From JBDIAR01 sp039812545 (GTDB lineage Bacteria > Actinomycetota > Actinomycetes > Actinomycetales > Dermatophilaceae): a stretch of DNA of 21,787 bases. Within the stretch, counting starts at the first letter, position 1; every line of letters begins with the position of its first letter. The position numbers and the translations under genes were made by a program. Below, one piece after another: positions 9,333 through 16,256 of this stretch. The DNA is taken from assembly GCA_039812545.1 (NCBI GenBank), contig JBDIAR010000033.1:1-21787 (forward strand), in the 5' to 3' direction. The notes below the pieces were generated by a model that was not told the DNA's origin, did not search any database, and saw nothing but the letters and a program-made list of their open reading frames with translations.

Positions 9333-9896
9333 ATGCCGATCCCTCCGTCCGACCAGTCGCTAGCCGCTCTGGCCCACCCGATCCGCGCCCGCCTGTATGC
9401 CGAATTGCGGCGACTCGGGACGTCGACGGCCACCGAACTGGCCTTGCTGCTCGACACGAACTCCGGTTCGACGAGCTACCACCTGCGCCGATTGGCCGAC
9501 GCCGGGCTGGTCACCGACGTCTCGGGGGGAACCGGGCGGCAACGCCGCTGGCGCCCGCAGGACCGTCCGCGCCGCTGGAGTCAGGAGCGGTACCGCGACG
9601 ACGTGGACGCCGCGAATGCCCTCGACTGGCTCGAGCGGGATTACGTCTGGCACTTCGCCCAGCGGGCCGACGCGTGGTTGGACCTGGCCGGCGACTGGCC
9701 GTCCGGCTGGCGCGACGCGCTCGGCATGAGCGAGGCCGGATTGCTGGTGACCCAGGACCAACTGATGCGCCTGCGGGCCGAACTGGCCGAGTTGCTGGCC
9801 CGATACCGACGAGTCGGCCAGGGCAACCCGACCGCTCGACGGGTGGCGTTCTACGGCTACTGCTTCCCCGTCGACCCTGATCGACCGCCGGCCTGA
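9333..9896 (+). CDS. Winged-helix transcriptional regulator, ArsR/HTH_20 type
   Basis: A 187-residue DNA-binding regulator. The winged helix-turn-helix occupies residues 8-75. ALAHPIRARLYAELRRLG leads in, TSTATELALLL is the first helix pair, GSTSYHLRRLADAGLV (45-60) is the recognition helix and the arginine-rich RQRRWRP (69-75) forms the wing. The rest is helical and probably dimerises. No cysteine or histidine metal site is obvious, so metal sensing is not supported. I prefer the ATG at 9333. An earlier ATG at 9303 would add ten residues and place the proposed operator inside the gene; neither start has a good ribosome-binding site. It leads a short plus-strand pair with the SSB-like gene, 63 bases apart. 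Its targets are unknown. Confidence 0.85.
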   Translation: MPIPPSDQSLAALAHPIRARLYAELRRLGTSTATELALLLDTNSGSTSYHLRRLADAGLVTDVSGGTGRQRRWRPQDRPRRWSQERYRDDVDAANALDWLERDYVWHFAQRADAWLDLAGDWPSGWRDALGMSEAGLLVTQDQLMRLRAELAELLARYRRVGQGNPTARRVAFYGYCFPVDPDRPPA

Positions 9897-9959
9897 CCGT
9901 TGTCCACAGGGCAGTCCTCCCCATCGCGCGCAAACCAAGGCATCTGCAAGCCTTCGACC

Positions 9960-10376
9960 ATGAGACGACCACAAACCATCCCTCAGCCCGCTACCCCTCC
10001 CCCCGACGGCGCTCCCGAGTCCGCCGGTGTGAACGAAGTCCGGTTGACCGGCCGGGTGGCCACCGTCCCGCAGGAGACGACGCTGCCCAGTGGCGATGTC
10101 GTCGTCAACTTGCGGATCGTCATCCCACGGCCATCCCCGAACCCCGGTCGTCGCCAGGCGCACGAAGTCCTCCGGCGGGTCACGGTGGACACCTTCGACG
10201 TCGCGTTCTGGACGAAGACGACGCAGCGCACCGCTCGTCGGCTCGTGGGTGGCGAAATCGTCGAGGTGAACGGGGCGCTGCGGCGCCGGTTCTATCGGAC
10301 GATCACCGGGGCCCAGTCGCGGTACGAGATCGAGGCGACCACGCTGCGGATCCTCCAGCGCGGCCGCCCGGCGTGA
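9960..10376 (+). CDS. Short SSB-like OB-fold DNA-binding protein
   Basis: A 138-residue protein with one OB fold resembling single-stranded DNA-binding proteins. VNEVRLTGRVATVPQETTLP and VVVNLRIVIPR form the first strands (about residues 24-58), and VDTFDVAFWTKTTQRTARRL with GGEIVEVNGALRRRFY matches the SSB core. It lacks the Gly/Gln-rich linker and the acidic DIPF-type tip that recruits partner proteins, so it is probably not the main replication SSB. The ATG at 9960 gives about 23 Pro-rich residues before the fold; a GTG at 10029 (residue 24) would start right at the fold, and a TTG at 9900 is also open. No clear ribosome-binding site supports any of them. Confidence 0.75.
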   Translation: MRRPQTIPQPATPPPDGAPESAGVNEVRLTGRVATVPQETTLPSGDVVVNLRIVIPRPSPNPGRRQAHEVLRRVTVDTFDVAFWTKTTQRTARRLVGGEIVEVNGALRRRFYRTITGAQSRYEIEATTLRILQRGRPA

Positions 10377-10403
10377 CCGCGAGCCGGAACCCGAGGCGGT
10401 GAG

Positions 10404-11657
10404 TCAGCCGGTGAGGGCCAGAATCTCCATCCGGGCTCCCTCCAGCCACCAAGGGCCGGCATCCAGATCGGACAGCGCGAAGGCCTGGCGATCGGAGCTG
10501 ACGAGTCGACGACGTCCGGTCGGCCCCGTCAGGTAGCTGCCCGGGGCATCCAGCGCGACGAGGTCATCGCCCACCCGGAGCAACACCGGTCCCGTCGGAG
10601 CGGCCGAAATCGCGCAGCGGCCGGCAGCCAGCGCATCCAGGGCGTCCGAACCGTCCGGATCCTGGCACGCCACCCAAGTGGTCGGCGCCCCGGGCAGGCC
10701 GTCGGCGCCCGGGTGGTGGAAATCGCTGCCGCCGATCGGCACGGCTCGAGTCGCGCCCTGAAGCCACCACGCCAACGGAGCTCCCCAGGTCGGGAAGAAG
10801 GCCCATGACGAGTGCCAGACCTCGGCGATCCCCGGCCCACCCGGCAGATCGTGTCGCCACGCACAGTCGCCCACGACGGGGTGGTTGACGCTGAGCAGGC
10901 CGCCCCGATCGGCCACCACGGCGGCCCAGCGCGCGGCCGGTTCGGTGAAGTCGACGAAGCCGATGTCGCCGAAGGCGTTCGCGTGTCCCCGATCGGTGGT
11001 GATCTCTTGCCCGGGCACGAGGGTGATGGCGTAACGACGTGCCGCCGCGGGCAACTGCTGATGATGGCTGATCGTGTTGTGGTCGGTCACGGCCAGGACC
11101 TGCAGGCCGCGCTCCACGGCGAGCGCCGCCAGCCCACCGACGGACAGGACCCCGTCGGAATGCACGGTGTGGGCGTGGAAATCGGCCGCCAGCCAGGTCA
11201 AGCCGGCGCTCGCGGGCAGCTCCCGCACCGGGGGGCGCGGCGGCGGGGACGGGTCCGTCGGCTGAGCCCTCCGGGCGGCCTCGACATCGGCCGGCGTCGC
11301 CGTCCGGATCGTCAGTCGGTATGCCGTGCCGGCGTCAGCGACACGGTGCAATCCGAGGAGGACCTCCCAGACCCCGGTTGGAAGTGGGCCTTGAAGGTAG
11401 CCCGGCGTGGCGTAGTCCTCGCCGACCACGATCCGCGAGCGCGCCCCACCGGACCAGCCACGATGGCCGGCAGGAGACCGGAGTCCGAGGTCGATGACCG
11501 CGTCGCCGGTCCGGTCGAACTCGAGCTCGACGACGATCCCGGGCGCCGCCCGTCCTATCGGCTCGTGGATCTCGACGGCCACCGTCTGCACCTGCTCCTC
11601 GGCTCGGTCGCCCGGCCCGAACACCCCCTCCACCACTCGCGCGAACCCTCCGGTCAT
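10404..11657 (-). CDS. PHP-domain metallohydrolase, CehA/McbA type
   Basis: A 417-residue enzyme with no signal peptide, so probably cytoplasmic. Residues 20-120 look like a beta-sandwich domain; a proline-rich linker (132-148) leads to a PHP metal-dependent hydrolase domain. Its metal ligands are visible: DFHAHTVHSD (H161, H163), TDHNT (D192, H193), GQEIT (E218), H225, NHP (H259) and SDFHHPG (D312, H314). PHP enzymes hydrolyse phosphate esters; some CehA relatives cleave carbamates or other esters. The ATG at 11657 follows the ABC ATPase gene by 13 bases, with GAGAAAGG just upstream, making it the fifth gene of the import operon. That context suggests it processes the imported compound. It occupies the position of ugpQ in E. 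coli ugpBAECQ, but UgpQ has a different fold. Confidence 0.82.
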   Translation of the reverse strand: MTGGFARVVEGVFGPGDRAEEQVQTVAVEIHEPIGRAAPGIVVELEFDRTGDAVIDLGLRSPAGHRGWSGGARSRIVVGEDYATPGYLQGPLPTGVWEVLLGLHRVADAGTAYRLTIRTATPADVEAARRAQPTDPSPPPRPPVRELPASAGLTWLAADFHAHTVHSDGVLSVGGLAALAVERGLQVLAVTDHNTISHHQQLPAAARRYAITLVPGQEITTDRGHANAFGDIGFVDFTEPAARWAAVVADRGGLLSVNHPVVGDCAWRHDLPGGPGIAEVWHSSWAFFPTWGAPLAWWLQGATRAVPIGGSDFHHPGADGLPGAPTTWVACQDPDGSDALDALAAGRCAISAAPTGPVLLRVGDDLVALDAPGSYLTGPTGRRRLVSSDRQAFALSDLDAGPWWLEGARMEILALTG

Positions 11658-11670
11658 GACCTTTCTCCCC

Positions 11671-12768
11671 TCATGACCGCGTCCGTCCCGAGGGGTCGGG
11701 ACCGACCAGGCGCCCCGCGTCGTCGTAGACGAGGGACCGCCGGGGATCCGGAACGAACCACACGGGGCTGCCGACCTGAGGTTGCTCGCCCTCGGCGACC
11801 ACGGCCTGAGCCGACTGGCCGCCCAGATCGACCGAGACCAGCAACGTGGCACCGAGGTTCTCGACCACCGAGACCGTGCCCGGGATTCCGCCGGCAACGG
11901 CCTCGCCCCGCACACCGGCATACTCCGGCCTGATCCCGAAGGTGACCCCCGAACCCACCGCCGCCGAGCCGGCCCCCAGGTCGGGAAGGCCGACGGTCGT
12001 TCCCTCGATGCGCACCCCGCCGGCCTCGGCCGTCGCGGCGAGCAGGTTCATCGGCGTGGACCCGATGAAGTTGGCCACGAAGGTGTCGACCGGACGGTGG
12101 AACACCTCGGACGGGGAACCGAGCTGCCGGATCCGGCCGGAGTCCATGACCGCGATCCGGTCGGCCATCGCGAGGGCCTCCGCCTGGTCGTGGGTGACGA
12201 AGACCGTGGTCACCCCGAGGTCGTGCTGCAGCCGCTTGAGGAATGACCGCGCCTCAAGCCGGAGTCGGGCGTCCAGATTCGACAACGGCTCGTCGAACAG
12301 GAACACCTTGGGGCGGTATGCGATCGCCCGCGCCAACGCCACGCGCTGCTGCTGTCCACCGGACAACTGACCGGGCCGCCGGGTCATCAGGTGGGCCAGC
12401 CCCAAGCCCTCGCCGGTGCTGAGCGCCTTGGCATGGCGCTCCTGCGTGGCCATCTTCTGCAACTTGAGGGGGTAGGAGATGTTGTCCTGCACGTCCATGT
12501 GCGGGAACAGTGCGTAGTCCTGAAAGACCATCGCGACATCGCGTTTGCCGGGGGCCAGCGTCGTCACGTCGACGCCGTCCATGATCACCCGGCCGGCGGA
12601 GGCCTGTTCGAGTCCGGCGATCGTGCGCAGCAACGTGGTCTTGCCGCAACCGGACGGCCCGAGCAACGCGAAGAACTCGCCGTCGTCGATCGTCAGGTCC
12701 AAGGCGTCCACGGCGGTCACCCCGCCCGGATAGCTCTTGGTCAGTGCGCGCATCTCGATGCTGGACAT
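11671..12768 (-). CDS. ABC importer ATPase, MalK/UgpC type
   Basis: A 365-residue cytoplasmic ATPase that powers the importer encoded just upstream. All motifs are intact: Walker A GPSGCGKTT at 37-45, Q-loop Gln83 in VFQDYALFPH, signature LSGGQQQ at 135-141, Walker B VFLFDEP with Glu160, and switch His193. A C-terminal regulatory part of about 120 residues with the TOBE-like FGIRPEYAG follows, as in MalK, UgpC and MsiK. The ATG at 12768 overlaps the previous stop as TGATG, with GGAGGG upstream. It could also serve the first importer in this window, which has no ATPase, since MsiK-like ATPases are often shared. Confidence 0.94.
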   Translation of the reverse strand: MSSIEMRALTKSYPGGVTAVDALDLTIDDGEFFALLGPSGCGKTTLLRTIAGLEQASAGRVIMDGVDVTTLAPGKRDVAMVFQDYALFPHMDVQDNISYPLKLQKMATQERHAKALSTGEGLGLAHLMTRRPGQLSGGQQQRVALARAIAYRPKVFLFDEPLSNLDARLRLEARSFLKRLQHDLGVTTVFVTHDQAEALAMADRIAVMDSGRIRQLGSPSEVFHRPVDTFVANFIGSTPMNLLAATAEAGGVRIEGTTVGLPDLGAGSAAVGSGVTFGIRPEYAGVRGEAVAGGIPGTVSVVENLGATLLVSVDLGGQSAQAVVAEGEQPQVGSPVWFVPDPRRSLVYDDAGRLVGPDPSGRTRS

Positions 12769-13655
12769 CAGCTCTTGATCCCTCCGTGGAAGCGGAAACC
12801 GTACCGGCGGTTGACGAAGAGATACAGCACGACGACCGGCAGCGAGTACACCAGCGAGAAGGTGGAGATCAGCCGCAGGTTCGGCGACCCCCCCTCGCTG
12901 TAGAAGGTATGCATGATGACGCCGGCCGGGATCTTGTCGGGGCTCCGCAGCAGCAGGTACGAGATCAGGAAGTCGCTCCACGCGTTGACGACCGCCCAGA
13001 CGGCGATCGTCGCCAGGCCGGGCCGGGCGATCGGCAGGACGACGTCGCGCAGGACCTGCAACGGACTGGCCCCGAAGACCCGCGCGCTCTCCTCATAGGA
13101 CCGCGGCGTGGCATCCATGAAGTCCTTGAGGATGAAGATCGCCGCCGGCAGCAGCCCACCGGACAGCACGAGGGCGGCCCCGGTTCGCGAGTCGATCAGA
13201 TCGAGTTGGAACATCAGCTGGAAGATCGGCACCATCGCGGCCGTGCCGGTGACGATCGAGCTCAGCAACAGCAGGGCATACAAGATGAGATCTCGGCCGG
13301 GCACCTTGACCCGGGAGAGGGCGTATGCCGCCAGCGCCGCCAGGACCGTCACGACCACCATGACGCCACCGGCGATGAGGATCGTGTTGCGGATCGAGCC
13401 GAGCGCGTAAGGATTGTCGAGGAGTTCGCGGAAATTGCCCAACGTGAACTCGGGCAGTTTCACGCTCAACGAGGGGTTGGCGTCGAACGGAGTCAGGACG
13501 ATCCACAGCATCGGCAGGGCGAAGAACGTGGTGACCACGGCCAGGAAGACATAGAAGGAGATCCGGCGCACCACGGCTCCGGCGACCGCCGACGGTGCGG
13601 CCGGCTCGGCGCGCACGCCACCTGGATCCTGGCGGATGACCCGCTCCTGGCTCAT
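12768..13655 (-). CDS. ABC importer permease, MalG/UgpE type
   Basis: A 295-residue inner-membrane permease. After a hydrophilic N-terminus of about 30 residues, six hydrophobic segments follow, the first at about 32-52. The coupling loop EESARVFGASPLQVLRDVVL is near residues 186-205. The protein ends YGFRFHGGIKS. The ATG at 13655 overlaps the preceding stop as ATGA and has AAGGAG nine bases upstream. It pairs with the permease encoded before it and with the ATPase after it. Confidence 0.9.
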   Translation of the reverse strand: MSQERVIRQDPGGVRAEPAAPSAVAGAVVRRISFYVFLAVVTTFFALPMLWIVLTPFDANPSLSVKLPEFTLGNFRELLDNPYALGSIRNTILIAGGVMVVVTVLAALAAYALSRVKVPGRDLILYALLLLSSIVTGTAAMVPIFQLMFQLDLIDSRTGAALVLSGGLLPAAIFILKDFMDATPRSYEESARVFGASPLQVLRDVVLPIARPGLATIAVWAVVNAWSDFLISYLLLRSPDKIPAGVIMHTFYSEGGSPNLRLISTFSLVYSLPVVVLYLFVNRRYGFRFHGGIKS

Positions 13656-14542
13656 GATCGACGCTCCTTGAGCAGGCGCATGTAGAACAGCGCGATGACC
13701 AGGTTGATGAGCAGCACCAACACCGAGATGGCCGACCCGTAGCCGAGCTGCCCGCCGTAGATGGCGCGCTGGTAGATGAACACCGGCAGGGTCTCGGTGG
13801 CGTGGTTCGGGCCGCCGGCGGTCAGCAGGTACGGCGTGAAATCGTTGAAGGTCCACAAACTGATCAGCAGGGTGTTCGTGAGCAGGTGGCCCCGGATGTG
13901 CGGGAACACCACATCGCGCAGCGACTGCAGCGTGGACGCCCCGGCCAGCCGGGCGGTTTCGAGTTGGGATGGCGGGACGGCACCCAGGGCCGCGGAGAAC
14001 AGCAGCATCGAGAAGGCCGTTCCGCGCCAGGTGTTGAACACCACGATCGAGGCCATCGGATGCTCCAACAGCCAGGCGGTATCGGGCGTGTGCAGCAGGG
14101 TCGACAACGTGCCGCCGTTGCGGTTGAGGTAGGCGACCCACAAGAACGCGACCACCGAACTCGGCAGGATCCAGGCCAGCAGCACCAGCGATTCGACGAG
14201 CGTGCGCGCCCCCTTCGGCGTCGTGCGCATGGTCCAGGCGAGCACGAAACCCAGCACGGTCTGACCGACGATGGCCGAACCGAAGACGAAGACGACCGTC
14301 AGCCACAGCGCCGTCTTGAAGGCCGGATCACTCAGCGCGTCCTGGAAATTGGCCAGCCCGACGACGTCCGGGTTGGCCGCGGACACGCCGGTCAGCCGGT
14401 AATTCGTCGTACCCAGCACGATCGTCCAGACCGCCGGGAAGACGAGGAAGGCGGCGATCAGGATCAGCGCGGGGGTGACGAACAGGACCGCCCTGCCGCG
14501 TCCGAGGCCGGCGGCATCGGACGCGGCAGCTCGTTCGGCCAT
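13652..14542 (-). CDS. ABC importer permease, MalF/UgpA type
   Basis: A 296-residue inner-membrane permease with about six hydrophobic segments, beginning at residues 18-43, and the coupling loop LETARLAGASTLQSLRDVVF near residues 197-216. LTAGGPNHATETLPVFIY in the last third is typical of the UgpA/MalF group. Unlike the AglF-type protein of the other operon it has no extra N-terminal helices. The ATG at 14542 lies 37 bases after the binding-protein gene; GAGG directly before it is too close to be an ideal ribosome-binding site. The downstream permease start overlaps its stop. Confidence 0.9.
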   Translation of the reverse strand: MAERAAASDAAGLGRGRAVLFVTPALILIAAFLVFPAVWTIVLGTTNYRLTGVSAANPDVVGLANFQDALSDPAFKTALWLTVVFVFGSAIVGQTVLGFVLAWTMRTTPKGARTLVESLVLLAWILPSSVVAFLWVAYLNRNGGTLSTLLHTPDTAWLLEHPMASIVVFNTWRGTAFSMLLFSAALGAVPPSQLETARLAGASTLQSLRDVVFPHIRGHLLTNTLLISLWTFNDFTPYLLTAGGPNHATETLPVFIYQRAIYGGQLGYGSAISVLVLLINLVIALFYMRLLKERRS

Positions 14543-14579
14543 CCTCAGCGAGTGGCCGCGGCGGCGACGGCGACCGCCG

Positions 14580-16013
14580 TCATGACGTGGCGACCTTGTC
14601 GGCGCCGGCCACCTTCTCCACCGTCGTCTGGTATGCCTTTGCGGCGTCGTCGACGCTCTTGCCGGAGACGACGTCGGCCGTCGCCTGCTGCAGCGCCTGC
14701 GAGATCTGCGGGTAGATCGCGAAGCCGGGCCGGTATGCCGTCAGCGGCAGGACCTTGGTGGAGATCAGTGAGAGGAGGGGATCCGTGCCGAGGACCTCCT
14801 TGTTCACGTCATCGCGCGCGGTGATCCGCGCGGTCCCGCCGAGCAGGGCCTTGATGGCATCGGGTGAGGCCATGAAGGTCAGCAGCTCCCAGGCCTGCTG
14901 CGGGTACTTGGTGTTGGGGTTGAGGAAGTAGCCGCCACCACCGGACATCGAGACAAAGCTCTGTCCGCGGATGCCCTTGCCGGGCGCCATGGCGGGGATG
15001 AGGGCGAAGCCCACGTCGGTGTCCCGGCCGGCCATCTTGGCGTCGCCCTGCTTGGGTTCGATGACCGAACGCCAGAAGTAGTCGCCCTCGGCGAGGATCC
15101 CGATCTTGCCGGCGGCGAAGGCGGCGAAGGTCTCGTCACGTCCCTTGGCGGCCAACTGGTAGTTCTTGTCCATCAGCCCCTCGTCGAGGAGCGTCTTGTA
15201 GAAGCCGAGAACCTCACGCAGCTGCGCGGTGTTGCCCTGCCACTTGCCGTCCTGATAGATCTCCTTGCCGGTGCCGACCAGCAGCGGCAGGGCGCCCTGC
15301 ATGGTGGTCGCCTCCCCCATCGCGGTGCCGGCGTCGATCTGGATCGGCACCACGCCGTTGACGGTCTTGAGTTTGCGACCCGCCGCGGCGATGTCGTCCC
15401 AGCTGGTGGGCTGCCAGTCGGCGGGCAGGCCGGCCTGGGCGAAGAGCTTCTTGTTGAAGTACAGGACCCGGCCGTCGGTCCCGGCCGAGACGCCGTACTT
15501 CTTGCCGTCGTACGACGTGTTCTTCTGGACCGCCTCGGCGATCTGCTTCCAGCCGTCCCAGTCGTTCGCGGACGGTCCGACGACGGTGTCCAGCGGCTTG
15601 ATGTAGCCGGCCTCCGCGAACTCGCCGACCCAGATCCCGTCCAGGGCGATGACGTCTGATCCGGACTTGCTCTTCAGGTCCAGGGCCATCTTCGACTTGT
15701 ACTGCTCGTCGTCGACCCCGGATCCGACGAACTTCACCGTCGCCGTGACGCCCTTGGCCCGCTGCGCCTCGACGAACTTCGGGATCACATAGGTCTCAAT
15801 CCAGGTGGCCTCGGCGGCGCTCTTGCCGCCGGCGATCGCATTGGTGCTGATGGTCAGGTCGACCGACGTGGCCGACGCGTTCTGCGTGGGGTTGGTGGTC
15901 GTCTCGTTCGACTTGCCGGAGCAGGCCGCGACCGCCACCAGAGGCAGGGCCAGGACAAGGGCGATCGCCCGGCTCTTGGGTCGGGTCCTCGGGCCAGTCA
16001 TGCGTGGGTTCAT
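14580..16013 (-). CDS. Solute-binding lipoprotein of a sugar-type ABC importer
   Basis: A 477-residue extracytoplasmic binding protein, first gene of the five-gene import operon. Arginines and a hydrophobic stretch lead to the lipobox VAAC with the lipidated cysteine at residue 31. The mature part has the two-lobed family 1 layout, for example DGIWVGEFAEAGYIKPLDTV and GKKYGVSAGTDGRVLYFNK, and a C-terminal NTKYPQQAWELLTFMASPDA. At 477 residues it is at the long end for the family. The ATG at 16013 has AAAGGA seven bases upstream; another ATG at 16001 is less well placed. The ligand is unknown. The gene order and the downstream hydrolase suggest a phosphorylated or ester-linked sugar or polyol, as an inference only. 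Confidence 0.9.
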   Translation of the reverse strand: MNPRMTGPRTRPKSRAIALVLALPLVAVAACSGKSNETTTNPTQNASATSVDLTISTNAIAGGKSAAEATWIETYVIPKFVEAQRAKGVTATVKFVGSGVDDEQYKSKMALDLKSKSGSDVIALDGIWVGEFAEAGYIKPLDTVVGPSANDWDGWKQIAEAVQKNTSYDGKKYGVSAGTDGRVLYFNKKLFAQAGLPADWQPTSWDDIAAAGRKLKTVNGVVPIQIDAGTAMGEATTMQGALPLLVGTGKEIYQDGKWQGNTAQLREVLGFYKTLLDEGLMDKNYQLAAKGRDETFAAFAAGKIGILAEGDYFWRSVIEPKQGDAKMAGRDTDVGFALIPAMAPGKGIRGQSFVSMSGGGGYFLNPNTKYPQQAWELLTFMASPDAIKALLGGTARITARDDVNKEVLGTDPLLSLISTKVLPLTAYRPGFAIYPQISQALQQATADVVSGKSVDDAAKAYQTTVEKVAGADKVATS

Positions 16014-16117
16014 CGTCGGTCCTTTCGTCGGGGGACGAGCGCGGTGCCGTCGCGTCCGCAGAGGCGTCTGTTCATCGTAGGAACGGGGACCGACACCGAG
16101 AGCGGGGGCAACCTCAC

Positions 16118-16139
16118 GATCAGGAGAAGATCGGGGGAA
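16118..16139. repeat. Two-copy 11-bp tandem repeat in the divergent control region
   Basis: GATCAGGAGAA at 16118-16128 is followed directly by GATCGGGGGAA at 16129-16139, a 9/11 match. The period is one helical turn. The units resemble the GTCG-type units 27 bases further on. They lie between the divergent starts of the binding-protein gene (16013) and the exporter gene (16257), so a role as regulator-binding site is plausible. Confidence 0.7.
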
Positions 16140-16165
16140 CGGCTGGTGTCCGTCCCGAACAGGGC

Positions 16166-16212
16166 GTCGCGAGAGAAGTCGGGAGAAGGTCGAGAGAGAT
16201 GTCGCGAGGAAA
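16166..16212. repeat. Four-copy 11-12 bp tandem repeat, possible operator array
   Basis: Four adjoining units share GTCGnGAG: GTCGCGAGAGAA (16166-16177), GTCGGGAGAAG (16178-16188), GTCGAGAGAGAT (16189-16200) and GTCGCGAGGAAA (16201-16212). The array ends 44 bases before the exporter start and begins 153 bases from the importer start on the other strand. Helically phased direct repeats are the usual binding pattern of OmpR/PhoP-type response regulators. Which protein binds is unknown. Confidence 0.75.
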
Positions 16213-16232
16213 ACCGGTCGCTCTCGATTGGA

Positions 16233-16248
16233 CAGCCTTCGTAGGCTG
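16233..16248 (+). promoter_or_regulatory. Small hairpin before the exporter ribosome-binding region
   Basis: CAGCCT at 16233-16238 and AGGCTG at 16243-16248 form a perfect 6-bp inverted repeat with a four-base loop. It ends eight bases before the ATG at 16257 and abuts the weak ribosome-binding site GGAA. It could be an operator half-site pair or an RNA hairpin limiting translation. Confidence 0.35.
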
Positions 16249-16256
16249 GAACCTCC

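Noticed and set aside
10377..10403. A bidirectional terminator between the SSB-like and PHP genes
   Set aside because: Only ACCGC and GCGGT pair, five bases with a long loop and no T-tract on either side. This is too weak to call.
16166..16212. A Streptomyces-type PHO box
   Set aside because: The period fits, but neither strand shows the GTTCACC-like consensus. I keep only the general idea of a direct-repeat operator.
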